A stretch of 32,514 bases of DNA from assembly GCA_025060275.1 (NCBI GenBank), contig JANXCJ010000003.1, forward strand, positions 1 to 32,514, in the 5' to 3' direction. Below, piece by piece: positions 18,101-27,113 of this stretch (positions are counted from its first letter, which is position 1; every line of letters begins with the position of its first letter). The notes under the pieces were generated by a model. That model saw only the letters and a list, made by a program, of their open reading frames with translations, did no database searches and was not told where the DNA came from. A program made the position numbers and the translations under genes. Origin of the DNA: Bacteroidia bacterium. GTDB lineage: Bacteria; Bacteroidota; Bacteroidia; SpSt-205.

Positions 18101-18889
18101 ATGAGCAAAGCAGGAATAGCCGTGCCTCTTCCTATTCTTTATCAAAGAGTGAAATGGATATATCCCTTTTTATTTGATGAAATTGTGGTGCGCAGTACGC
18201 CGCCCTTGCGCGAGGTAATGAATCGCTATCCCAAAGTTCTGCATGTGGTTAGTCATGCGGGTACCTTGGGATGGATTCCGGCTATTCTGGGACTGCTATG
18301 GGCTGCGATACTAGAGGGGGGAAAGGAGCGACGAGCAATGGGTTTATTTCATCGGGGATTGTATAGGTTCGGATTGAGTCGCTGGATATTACGCACAGTT
18401 TTTCAGAGTTATGAACCTCCTACCTTTGCTAAGGTGATACAGGCTTTTCAAAAGGAGCCTGTTAATGATATAGCTCTATTTCCGGAGGGGGATAACTGCA
18501 TACTCGGAGATGTGTATGAAATTAGACCTTTCCGCTCCCCGAAATTTATTGAGCTAGCTATAGCCGTAGAAGCACCCATCTTAGTAACCGTGCATCGCGG
18601 CTCAGAAGAGTGGGGCAAAGATTTTTATATTCCTAGCTGGATGCTAAGGTGGATAGCTAAGTGGCAGCCCACTTACATTCGTCCCCTAATGAAAAATCCT
18701 ATTTTGAATTTGCCTATTCGCATAGGGCGCATTCCGAAGTTTAGTATGCGCTGCTCCCTTTATTTTCCGAAGCTCTCCTATGATCAGCTAAGCTCTCGCC
18801 CGAGAGAGAGATGGTTTCAGCTGCATAGCGAAGCACAACGCGTCAAGCGTCTGATGGAAGCTCTCTTACAGGATATGCCTTATGTCTGA
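18101..18889 (+). CDS. Lysophospholipid acyltransferase-like protein (PlsC-related)
   Basis: VVSHAGTLGWIPAILGLLWA and ALFPEGDNCILGDVYEIRPFRSPKFIELAIAVEAPILVTVHRGSEEWGK. Start ATG 18101; the ORF-track ATG at 18065 lies in the terminator loop. Confidence 0.75.
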   Translation: MSKAGIAVPLPILYQRVKWIYPFLFDEIVVRSTPPLREVMNRYPKVLHVVSHAGTLGWIPAILGLLWAAILEGGKERRAMGLFHRGLYRFGLSRWILRTVFQSYEPPTFAKVIQAFQKEPVNDIALFPEGDNCILGDVYEIRPFRSPKFIELAIAVEAPILVTVHRGSEEWGKDFYIPSWMLRWIAKWQPTYIRPLMKNPILNLPIRIGRIPKFSMRCSLYFPKLSYDQLSSRPRERWFQLHSEAQRVKRLMEALLQDMPYV

Positions 18890-21461
18890 GAATACTGCCC
18901 TAATGGAGCAGTACAAATCAATAAAGGAAAAGAATCCCGGTGCTATCCTCCTTTTTCAGATCGGCGACTTTTATGAGACTTTTGAGGAAGATGCCCGTCT
19001 CCTGTCTTCCATTTTAGGTATTACACTTACCCGCAGGAACAATGGTAGAGCAGGGGATGTAGCACTGGCTGGGTTTCCTGTAAAAGCACTGGATACCTAT
19101 CTCCCTAAGCTGTTGGAAGCAGGATACCGAGTGGCTATATGTGATCAGGTAGAACCGCCTCACAAGGCTAAGAAGGTAGTTCGGCGAGAGGTAACTGAGG
19201 TGGTGAGTCCGGGAGTTTTTTGGGGGGGTGAAGAAGAACAAATGGATGGGCACTCCGCTTACTTAGCAGTTTTCTGGGCTCATAAGGCTACGGAAGCAGC
19301 GATAGTCCTCGCAGATGTTACCCGCACGGGTAGGATTTACTACTATGCTGGTTCTCTATCTCAGATAGAGGGGGTGCTGACGGCTTTTCAGCCTGTAGAG
19401 AGTCTGATTTATACCCAGCAGCGGAGTTTATGGGACAACCTTTTTCCTGGTGCAGCGCGAGTAGAAGAGCTGCCAGAGTGGTACTTTGATACTGGCAATC
19501 TACCCTCCCTTTTTGCAGAGGTATACGGGTATGAAGCTCCCAAAGGCTCTATCGTATGGGAGTCATCTCCTCAAGCGGCTGTTTTGGCTGCTCTTTTAGG
19601 ATACCTACGCTCTCTCAAGCAAGTACTTCTACCTCATCTACGCTTTCCTGTTCCTCTACCTGTAGGGGAAGCCTTTCTTCTTCCGCGGGAGACGTTGCGG
19701 CACTTAGAGGTGTTAGCTCCTCTTCACCCTGAGGGCAAGAGTCTTTTCCAGGTGCTCTGTTTGACTGTTACAGCAGCAGGTAGTCGTCTTTTGCGCGTTC
19801 GCCTTACCTTACCTCTTCGTGAAAGAGCTAAGATTGAGTATCGCCTTTCTCAGGTAGAAGCAATTTACGCTCATATAGAGAGTGTCTCTGTCCTTCAGGA
19901 TAGGCTTCGCGCAATTGGAGATTTAGAGCGTAGAGTAGCGCGCCTTAGCGCCCGGAAATCTTCACCCCGAGAAATAGCCCAATTGTACTATTCTCTCAGA
20001 GCTGCTACTGCTTTATGGGAAGCTCTTCCTGCTTCCTATCAAGGAGCGCCTAAAAATAGCTTTTCTGATGTATTAAGAGCGGTGGAGCTAATCTATGATT
20101 TTCTTATTCTCTCTTCTGAACCTCCTTATACAGGAGAGAAAATAGGAGAAGGCAAGGTAATCCGTGAAGGGCTAAGTGCGGAGCTGGATCGGGCTCGTTA
20201 TATACTCTCCCATGCACACGAGGAGCTCAGCCGATTAGAAGAAAAGGAAAGAGCCCGATTAGGCATACCTTCTCTAAAAATTCAGGAGAATAAGCAGTTA
20301 GGGTATGTATTTTGTATCACTTCTACTCATGTAAATAAGGTACCTCCTGAGTATCGCTTACGTCAGCAGTTAGCCCAGGGGGTAGCCCGTTACAGCAGTG
20401 ATGAGCTAGATAAGCTAAATGCGGAAATAGCTTCGGCACAGGAGGTCCTGGCACAAGAGGAGGCTCGGCTTTATGAGGTGCTTTTAGAGCAGATTAGAGT
20501 TTATATCCCTGCAATGCAGGAGGTAGCTCAATGGGTAGCTGAGGTGGACGTAGATGTAGCGTTAGCTTTGGCAGCCCACCGTTATGGATATGTGCGCCCG
20601 AAATTTACTGATAAACCTTCTATTACTATACGCAAGGGGCGCCACCCTGTGATAGAGCGTTTTCTACCCCCTCATCAGCCATATCAGCCTAATGATCTGG
20701 TGCTTACACCTGAGCAGCGCATCCTTCTCCTCACAGGGCCTAATATGGCGGGCAAGTCTGCTTACATGCGTCAGAATGCGCTGATTATCCTTTTGGCTCA
20801 GATAGGTAGCTTTGTGCCAGCAGAATCTGCCTGTATTTACCCTGTGGAGCAGATTTTTAGTCGGGTAGGAGCGTCTGACAACATTGCGGCAGGGCAGAGT
20901 ACCTTTCTTGTAGAAATGCAGGAAGCTGCGCGTATCCTTCATGAAGCTACCCCTAATAGTTTCGTTATACTGGATGAAATAGGGCGGGGTACGAGTACTT
21001 ATGACGGACTAGCAATTGCATGGGCTATCTTGGAACATCTACATAATGATCGCTATTGTTCTCCTTGGGTACTTTTCGCTACGCATTATCATGAACTAAC
21101 AGAGTTGGAGAAAGCCTTGCCTCGTCTAGCTAATTTTCATTTAGCTGTAGAGCAGCGGGGAGACAATCTGGTTTTTCTCCACCAACTGCGGAAGGGGGCC
21201 ATGCGTCGCAGCTTCGGCATTAGGGTGGCTGAGAAGGCAGGTCTTCCCCCCTCCGTGATTCAACGAGCCCAAGTTATTCTCAAACATTTAGAGAAGCAAG
21301 AGATACCCCCCTTTACAAGCGAACCTACCCTCTTCAATCTTCCTGCAGATAAGGAAGGAGCTTTGCGGCGTGCCCTCTTGGAGATAGACCCTAATACGAT
21401 CACGCCTATACAGGCCCTCTTCAAGCTGCAAGAATTACGCCTATTAGCTCAAGGAGAGTGA
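18882..21461 (+). CDS. mutS: DNA mismatch repair protein MutS
   Basis: LLFQIGDFYETFEEDARLLSSILGITLTRR mismatch-binding motif, LTGPNMAGKSAYMRQNALIILLAQIGSFVPA Walker A, LDEIGRGTSTYDGLAIAWAILEHL. Confidence 0.98.
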   Translation: MSENTALMEQYKSIKEKNPGAILLFQIGDFYETFEEDARLLSSILGITLTRRNNGRAGDVALAGFPVKALDTYLPKLLEAGYRVAICDQVEPPHKAKKVVRREVTEVVSPGVFWGGEEEQMDGHSAYLAVFWAHKATEAAIVLADVTRTGRIYYYAGSLSQIEGVLTAFQPVESLIYTQQRSLWDNLFPGAARVEELPEWYFDTGNLPSLFAEVYGYEAPKGSIVWESSPQAAVLAALLGYLRSLKQVLLPHLRFPVPLPVGEAFLLPRETLRHLEVLAPLHPEGKSLFQVLCLTVTAAGSRLLRVRLTLPLRERAKIEYRLSQVEAIYAHIESVSVLQDRLRAIGDLERRVARLSARKSSPREIAQLYYSLRAATALWEALPASYQGAPKNSFSDVLRAVELIYDFLILSSEPPYTGEKIGEGKVIREGLSAELDRARYILSHAHEELSRLEEKERARLGIPSLKIQENKQLGYVFCITSTHVNKVPPEYRLRQQLAQGVARYSSDELDKLNAEIASAQEVLAQEEARLYEVLLEQIRVYIPAMQEVAQWVAEVDVDVALALAAHRYGYVRPKFTDKPSITIRKGRHPVIERFLPPHQPYQPNDLVLTPEQRILLLTGPNMAGKSAYMRQNALIILLAQIGSFVPAESACIYPVEQIFSRVGASDNIAAGQSTFLVEMQEAARILHEATPNSFVILDEIGRGTSTYDGLAIAWAILEHLHNDRYCSPWVLFATHYHELTELEKALPRLANFHLAVEQRGDNLVFLHQLRKGAMRRSFGIRVAEKAGLPPSVIQRAQVILKHLEKQEIPPFTSEPTLFNLPADKEGALRRALLEIDPNTITPIQALFKLQELRLLAQGE

Positions 21462-22519
21462 GTAGATTGGATTATTATATCTTCCGAACTTTCTTAGTTA
21501 GTGTCTTAGGGAGCTTAGGATTACTGGTAGTGACGTTGGTGGCGATAGATGTGGCAGAGAAAATAGACGATTTTGTAGAGCGTCAGGTACCTGTTTCGGC
21601 TCTATTTCGGTATTACCAACATTTTATCCCATTTTATGCAAATCTTCTCTCTCCGTTAGTGGTGTTCATTTCTGTGCTTTTTTTTACCTCCAAGCTGGCT
21701 CAGCGCTCTGAAATAGTAGCTCTATTGGCAGGTGGCGTGAGCTTTTGGAGAATACTGCGTCCTTATCTTCTCATGGCTTCATGTTTTTCAACTATAAGCT
21801 GGGTTCTTCAGCTGTACATAACGCCTAAAAATGTACGCCGCATACAGGAATTTGAGTATAAGTATATCAAGGGAAGGTACTGGTTTGATCAGCGGCAAGT
21901 GCACATTAAGCTGACGCCTGAGGGCTATCTTTTCATACGGGCTTTTGATAGATTTGACAAAGTAGGCTTTGGAGCTCACTTAGAGCGTATAGAGAAAGGT
22001 AAATTAAGAGAGCGATTTGTAGCAGAGGAAATTCAGTGGGTAAAGGGAAAGCACTGGAAATTTCAGCGAATATGGTACTTTTCAGAGGGGCATTTACCTG
22101 CCTACAGGTTCGCCCTAGATACAATCCTACCCCTCACACCTGAGGATGTGATTCGTTCAGAACTCTATACGCGTACGATGAACCTACCTGAACTATGGGC
22201 AGAATACCAACGGCAGAAGTATGTAGGGGGTGATATCGCAAATCTCTTAGAGATGGAGCTACATGAACGGGTAGCTATTCCTATGGCTTCTATGATACTG
22301 ACTGCGTTGGGGTTTGCTTCTGCCTCTCGCAAAAAAAGGGGAGGCGTAGCCTGGCAAATCGGGTTAGGATTGCTCTTGGCATTTGTGTATGTTTTTTTAC
22401 TTAGCATCGCTAAAAGTTCTTTGGGGTCGCTTTCCGGATGGGCATGGCTTGGCATATGGATACCTAACATAGTGTTTAGCGCTGTGGGTGTAGTATGGCT
22501 GAGGTGGGTACCCAAATAG
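21458..22519 (+). CDS. LptF/LptG-family LPS export permease (YjgP/YjgQ)
   Basis: LDYYIFRTFLVSVLGSLGLLVVTLVAIDVAEKIDDF; LSPLVVFISVLFFTSKLAQRSEIVALLAGGVSFWRILRPYL; C-terminal TM block. GTG start overlapping the mutS stop. Confidence 0.92.
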   Translation: MSRLDYYIFRTFLVSVLGSLGLLVVTLVAIDVAEKIDDFVERQVPVSALFRYYQHFIPFYANLLSPLVVFISVLFFTSKLAQRSEIVALLAGGVSFWRILRPYLLMASCFSTISWVLQLYITPKNVRRIQEFEYKYIKGRYWFDQRQVHIKLTPEGYLFIRAFDRFDKVGFGAHLERIEKGKLRERFVAEEIQWVKGKHWKFQRIWYFSEGHLPAYRFALDTILPLTPEDVIRSELYTRTMNLPELWAEYQRQKYVGGDIANLLEMELHERVAIPMASMILTALGFASASRKKRGGVAWQIGLGLLLAFVYVFLLSIAKSSLGSLSGWAWLGIWIPNIVFSAVGVVWLRWVPK

Positions 22520-22552
22520 AAGAGTATTTGTTATTTGACAAGCATAAGAGTG

Positions 22553-22560
22553 TAGTTTTG
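22553..22560 (+). promoter_or_regulatory. -10 box TAGTTTTG, 4 nt before the DUF393 GTG
   Basis: TAGTTTTG-TATA-GTG; the TAG of the box is an in-frame stop for the DUF393 ORF. Confidence 0.65.
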
Positions 22561-22564
22561 TATA

Positions 22565-22894
22565 GTGTCTGAGAGAAAGCTGTATTACGACCGAAACTGC
22601 CCCATATGCAGCAGTCTCGCCAGCTGGATAGAGAAGGATGCCCATAGGGCAGGCCTCCAACTGGTGCCCACGGAGTACGATAATTTGGAGCCCCTTCCTC
22701 TACCAGTGGACTCTGTCATCTATGACCAAGAGGGAAAGCTGTGGATTAAGTCTGAAGCTATCCGGCATATTTTGAAAGACATAGGATGGGTAATTCCTGC
22801 TAAAATCGTAGGTCTGATACCCTTGCGATGGCGGGATAAAATGTATGATATCTTAGCTGCTCTCCGAAAATGGTTATTTTTATGGCGTCCCTAG
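22565..22894 (+). CDS. DUF393 (thiol-disulfide oxidoreductase DCC family) protein
   Basis: [32 protein letters not shown]: typical DxxCPxC N-terminal motif; GTG start. Confidence 0.88.
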   Translation: MSERKLYYDRNCPICSSLASWIEKDAHRAGLQLVPTEYDNLEPLPLPVDSVIYDQEGKLWIKSEAIRHILKDIGWVIPAKIVGLIPLRWRDKMYDILAALRKWLFLWRP

Positions 22895-23391
22895 TCGGTG
22901 TCGTGATGGGGAGTAAGAGTGATGCGGAGGTCATGGAGCCAGCTAAGGGCGTTTTGGAAAGTTTTGGTGTGCCTTATGAATTTACGATTGTTTCGGCCCA
23001 TCGCACACCGGATCGGCTGTGGGCTTACGGGAAGCAAGCGGCAGCTCGGGGGCTGAAAGTGATAATTGCAGCGGCAGGTGGAGCAGCACATTTACCGGGC
23101 ATGTTGGCTTCTCTTACACCGCTTCCTGTGATTGGCGTTCCTATTCGTTCTTCTCAGTCGCTATTAGGCTTGGACTCTCTGCTCTCTATTGTACAGATGC
23201 CTAAAGGAGTGCCTGTGGCTACCGTGGCTATAGATAATGCAGTAAATGCAGCTCTTTTAGCGGTGAGGATTTTAGCTATACATGATGAGAATCTGCGGTC
23301 TCGGCTCCTTGTGTATCAGGAACAGCTTAGCCGGGAGGCGCTTTTACCTATTCAGGAAGAGCCGCAGCGGTTCCATTCGGTGTCGCTGTGA
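22882..23391 (+). CDS. purE: 5-(carboxyamino)imidazole ribonucleotide mutase
   Basis: [84 protein letters not shown]. Confidence 0.96.
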   Translation: MASLVGVVMGSKSDAEVMEPAKGVLESFGVPYEFTIVSAHRTPDRLWAYGKQAAARGLKVIIAAAGGAAHLPGMLASLTPLPVIGVPIRSSQSLLGLDSLLSIVQMPKGVPVATVAIDNAVNAALLAVRILAIHDENLRSRLLVYQEQLSREALLPIQEEPQRFHSVSL

Positions 23392-23963
23392 GATACCTCA
23401 TAATAGCTTTGTTCAGTATGGGTATGGCACAAATAGAGGAGGCTACCTTTGGAGGGGGATGCTTCTGGTGTACTGAGGCTCTCTTCAAACTATTGAAGGG
23501 AGTTGAAATGGTATTTCCAGGATATGCAGGGGGGCACGTACCAAATCCGTCCTACGAACAGGTCTGTTCTAAAACCACAGGACATGCCGAAGTGGTGAGG
23601 GTACGATTTGACCCTCAGGTAATATCTTACGAAATGCTGGTAGAATACTTCTTTCTTACCCATGATCCCACCACGCTCAATCGGCAAGGAAATGACGTAG
23701 GACCCCAATATAGGTCTGTAATCTTTTACCATTCGGAAGCGCAACGAGAAACCGCAGAAAGGGTTAAAGCCCGCCTAGAGGCCCAAAAGATTTTTTCTAA
23801 GCCTATAGTTACTACCATAGAACCTCTTACTACCTTTTATCCTGCGGAGAAGTATCACTGGGATTATTTTAGTCAGCACCCTGACCAGCCTTACTGCGCT
23901 TTTGTTATCGCTCCCAAAGTCCATAAGGCAAGAGAGAAATTCAAAAAACTTCTGAGGGAATAA
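23388..23963 (+). CDS. msrA: Peptide-methionine (S)-S-oxide reductase, with N-terminal signal-like sequence
   Basis: [63 protein letters not shown] start overlapping the purE stop. Confidence 0.96.
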   Translation: MRYLIIALFSMGMAQIEEATFGGGCFWCTEALFKLLKGVEMVFPGYAGGHVPNPSYEQVCSKTTGHAEVVRVRFDPQVISYEMLVEYFFLTHDPTTLNRQGNDVGPQYRSVIFYHSEAQRETAERVKARLEAQKIFSKPIVTTIEPLTTFYPAEKYHWDYFSQHPDQPYCAFVIAPKVHKAREKFKKLLRE

Positions 23964-23981
23964 GAGTTTGAATAAGGTGAG

Positions 23982-23989
23982 TATATTTG
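23982..23989 (+). promoter_or_regulatory. -10 box TATATTTG, 4 nt before the barrel/Lys-tail gene ATG
   Basis: TATATTTG-CCGT-ATG. Confidence 0.65.
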
Positions 23990-23993
23990 CCGT

Positions 23994-24995
23994 ATGCAGC
24001 GATTCCCTTTTATAGGGCTGATAGTAATACTATTAGCTCAAGAAGCACCAGTAGGATTCGGACTGGTGCTGCGTGGGCACAGTGGCGTTGCAATAGGTTC
24101 GTTTGGCAAGCTTCGTGAGGATCTGAAAGCTGCGAATGCATTAGGTAAAGATTTTCGTATTATCCCATGGGCTACTACTGCGGGGGGAAGTTTTGATTTA
24201 CTCTTCGGGGGGCGCGTACCATTAGGGGGCGCAATACAACTTCAACATTATGATGCCTCAGAAACAGAGAGAGGTTTAGCCCGCCCTTATGCACTCCACT
24301 ATGGGGGTCAGGTAGGCTTTGCCCTTGTCAATAAAAATCTCTGGCTTTTCTATCCTTACGTAGGCTATCAGGTGGGCAGTTACCAAGTGCGTTATACAAA
24401 CTATTTCACAGAGCCGATATTTTTTGGTAATAATCAGGAGCTTCGTCCTTTGCAGAAGCGCACTTTTTCTAGTCAATTGGGTTTGGCTGAAATCGCTTTA
24501 GCTCTGCGGCGATGGAAACGAGAGCAAGGTATTACCTTGGTGTGGGGAGTAGATGTAGGGGGCTTTTTCTCTCCTTCCAAGGGTAGCTGGAAAGCTTCGG
24601 AAGGACCTAATCCTACGGGGGTTAGTCCGGCTCAACTAAGTGGAGGGTATCTTCGTTTTTCTTTAGGAGTAGGATACGTCAAGCCGAAGTCTGAGGCTTC
24701 TGCGGCGCCTCCTCCTCCCGAGCCCTCAGAGGAAAAGCCGAAAAAGAAGCGCAAGAAGTCTGAGGAGCCTGAACAAGAACCCGAGCAGAAGAAAGTAGAA
24801 GATAAGACTCAACCTCAGCCTCCTCCATCTACCATGCCCACAGAAAAACCTGAAGAAGATAAGAAGAAGCGCAAAAAGAAAGAAAAGGAAACTAAAGAGA
24901 CTAAGATAGAGTCAGCCCAACCCACAGTCTCGCCAGAAAAACCTCAAAAGGAGAGTAAAAAGAAGAAAAAATCTGACGAGGAGGATGAAGATTAG
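23994..24995 (+). CDS. Predicted exported/outer-membrane barrel-like protein with long Lys/Glu/Pro-rich C-terminal tail
   Basis: Signal peptide MQRFPFIGLIVILLAQ; barrel-like strands (GGRVPLGGAIQLQHY, LWLFYPYVGYQVGSYQVRY); tail EEKPKKKRKKSEEPEQEPEQKKVEDKTQPQPPPS...KKKRKKKEKETKETK...KESKKKKKSDEEDED. Confidence 0.7.
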   Translation: MQRFPFIGLIVILLAQEAPVGFGLVLRGHSGVAIGSFGKLREDLKAANALGKDFRIIPWATTAGGSFDLLFGGRVPLGGAIQLQHYDASETERGLARPYALHYGGQVGFALVNKNLWLFYPYVGYQVGSYQVRYTNYFTEPIFFGNNQELRPLQKRTFSSQLGLAEIALALRRWKREQGITLVWGVDVGGFFSPSKGSWKASEGPNPTGVSPAQLSGGYLRFSLGVGYVKPKSEASAAPPPPEPSEEKPKKKRKKSEEPEQEPEQKKVEDKTQPQPPPSTMPTEKPEEDKKKRKKKEKETKETKIESAQPTVSPEKPQKESKKKKKSDEEDED

Positions 24996-25021
24996 GAAGT
25001 TATTTGTTTAGGTACTAGAGG

Positions 25022-26104
25022 ATGAAGGTTTCAGAAGAGCGGATTAGGCGTGCCCTCTCCCATATCATAGACCCGGACCTCAAACAAGATATCGTAACTG
25101 CGGGGCTAGTAGCCGGTCTAGCCTGGAACGAAGAAAATCAGAAAGTATCCATATCACTGCAGCTTACTACGCCTGCCTGTCCTCTGAAGAGTTATTTTGA
25201 GAGCCAGGTTAGAAGGGTTCTGCAGGAGGAGCTTGGTGAGGCTTGGTCGGTAGAAATAGCTTTCACAGCGCAGACCATAGGCGGTAGTTTTTCGGAACTT
25301 CCGCAGGTCAAGAATGTTCTCCTTGTAGCTTCGGGGAAAGGTGGGGTAGGAAAATCCACTCTATCTGTAAACTTGGCTGTCTGTTTAGCAAAGCGTGGCG
25401 CAAAGGTTGGACTTCTGGATGCAGACATTTATGGTCCAAGTGTCCCTATTCTGATGGGGTTAGAGCGAGCGAAACCCTCTGTGGAAGAAAAGGAAAGTCG
25501 TCCCTATTTATTACCCATATATAAGTATGGGGTTTATGTAATGTCCATGGGTTTTCTGGTTCCTACAGGGCAAGCTACGCCCTGGCGAGGTCCTATGGCT
25601 TCTAATACGCTGCGGCAGCTCCTTACTGATACGCTATGGCCTGAGTTGGATTATCTGATTGTAGATATGCCGCCGGGCACGGGCGACATCCAGATTACAA
25701 TGGCTCAACAATTTAGACCTCAAGGGGCAATAATCATAACTACTCCCCAGAAAGTAGCCCTTGCTGATGCAGAAAAAGCGCTGAGTATGTTCAAAATGCC
25801 CCTTATTCAGGTGCCTATTATAGGGATAGTAGAGAATATGTCATATTTCTGGACTCCTCTACTACCAGAGAGAAAGTTTTATATCTTTGGAGAAAAAGGG
25901 GGCCGTATGTTGGCAGAAAAATATGAAGTTCCTTTTCTGGGGGAAATTCCTCTCATAGAGGATGTAGTTCAAGAGGGAGATAGGGGTATCCCCTCAGCTC
26001 TTTCTGAAGGCACACCGATGTCAGAGGCGTTTAGTAGAGTAGCGGACGAAGTGGTTCGTGAAGTGGCTCGCTTAGCTTTTTTCTCTTCTGTGGTATGCAG
26101 ATAA
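25022..26104 (+). CDS. Mrp/NBP35-family Fe-S cluster carrier ATPase with N-terminal MIP18 (DUF59) domain
   Basis: ALSHIIDPDLKQDIVTAGLV; VASGKGGVGKSTLSVNLAVCLAKRGAKVGLLDADIYGPSVPILMG; DYLIVDMPPGTGDIQITMAQ. Confidence 0.95.
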   Translation: MKVSEERIRRALSHIIDPDLKQDIVTAGLVAGLAWNEENQKVSISLQLTTPACPLKSYFESQVRRVLQEELGEAWSVEIAFTAQTIGGSFSELPQVKNVLLVASGKGGVGKSTLSVNLAVCLAKRGAKVGLLDADIYGPSVPILMGLERAKPSVEEKESRPYLLPIYKYGVYVMSMGFLVPTGQATPWRGPMASNTLRQLLTDTLWPELDYLIVDMPPGTGDIQITMAQQFRPQGAIIITTPQKVALADAEKALSMFKMPLIQVPIIGIVENMSYFWTPLLPERKFYIFGEKGGRMLAEKYEVPFLGEIPLIEDVVQEGDRGIPSALSEGTPMSEAFSRVADEVVREVARLAFFSSVVCR

Positions 26105-26334
26105 CTTTAGAGGACATAGCAGCTCGTTTAGAACCTATTCGTACTCATTTGACTCTTGATGGAGGAGATATAGAGGTAGTTCGCCTGAGCCCAGATAACC
26201 GTGTGTTATACATAAGGCTTGTGGGAAGCTGCCGAACCTGTGACTTGAGCCCTACCACTGTTCAATTAGGTGTTTTAGAGCCACTTCGTCGCCATTTCCC
26301 CTTTCTTGAAGCAGTAGAGGTAATTCCAGACTAA
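26095..26334 (+). CDS. NifU C-terminal-domain (Nfu-type) Fe-S scaffold protein
   Basis: RTHLTLDGGDIEVVRLSPDNRVLYIRLVGSCRTCDLSPTTVQLGVLEPLRRHFPFLEAVEVI; CxxC present. Confidence 0.92.
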   Translation: MQITLEDIAARLEPIRTHLTLDGGDIEVVRLSPDNRVLYIRLVGSCRTCDLSPTTVQLGVLEPLRRHFPFLEAVEVIPD

Positions 26335-26347
26335 ATAGATAAGTCCT

Positions 26348-27046
26348 ATGCAACGAATTGTAGTAGGCGTTTTAGTTTTCCTTTTCATTGGGTGTGAGAA
26401 GCTAGAGGTGCCACAAGGTGAGCAGCTTACAGAGGAGGAGGTGGTAGCTGGTTTGAAAGAGGCGCTTCGTGTGGCTACAGATACTACTGTGCGCTACCTC
26501 AATCGGATAGATGGATACTATGGAGATGCTCTTATTCGTATTCTTTTTCCCGAGGAAGCCTGGAAGGTCAAAGCAGCTATAGAAGCCCTTCCTGGGGGGA
26601 GGGACCTCATACAGGACTTAGTGATTAAGATGAATAGAGCGGCTGAGGAAGCTGCCGCAGAAGCCAAGCCTATTTTCTGGAATGCCATAGCAGCTCTCAC
26701 TATTCAAGAAGGTATGCGAATCCTAAAAGGGGACAGTGTGGCAGCTACCACCTATCTCAAAAATCAAACTCAAGACAGTCTCTATGTGCGATATAAGCCT
26801 AAGATTCAGGCTGCCATGGAGAGTGTAGGGGCGCAGCAAGCGTGGGAGTATATCGTAGATACCTATAATAGCCTCCCTACTACGGATACCCCCCTAGAAA
26901 ACCGGGATTTGTCGGCATATGTTACCCATCGCGCGCTCTATGGTTTATTTCTCAAGATAGGACAGCATGAGACCAAGATTCGTCGTGAAGTACAGTATCG
27001 TGTCACTGACCTTCTTCAGAAGGTATTTGCCCATGCTACGAGCTGA
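26348..27046 (+). CDS. DUF4197-family lipoprotein
   Basis: Lipobox-like LFIGCEK; LTEEEVVAGLKEALRVATDTTV...LFPEEAWKVKAAIEALPGGRDLIQDLVIKMNRAAEEAAAEAKPIFWNAI pattern of DUF4197. Confidence 0.85.
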   Translation: MQRIVVGVLVFLFIGCEKLEVPQGEQLTEEEVVAGLKEALRVATDTTVRYLNRIDGYYGDALIRILFPEEAWKVKAAIEALPGGRDLIQDLVIKMNRAAEEAAAEAKPIFWNAIAALTIQEGMRILKGDSVAATTYLKNQTQDSLYVRYKPKIQAAMESVGAQQAWEYIVDTYNSLPTTDTPLENRDLSAYVTHRALYGLFLKIGQHETKIRREVQYRVTDLLQKVFAHATS

Positions 27047-27113
27047 CTACAAGGGAGGCGTAAAAAAAGGATGATGAAGAATATCTCTAAGAGTAGAGAC
27101 GGAGTTTTGAAGT

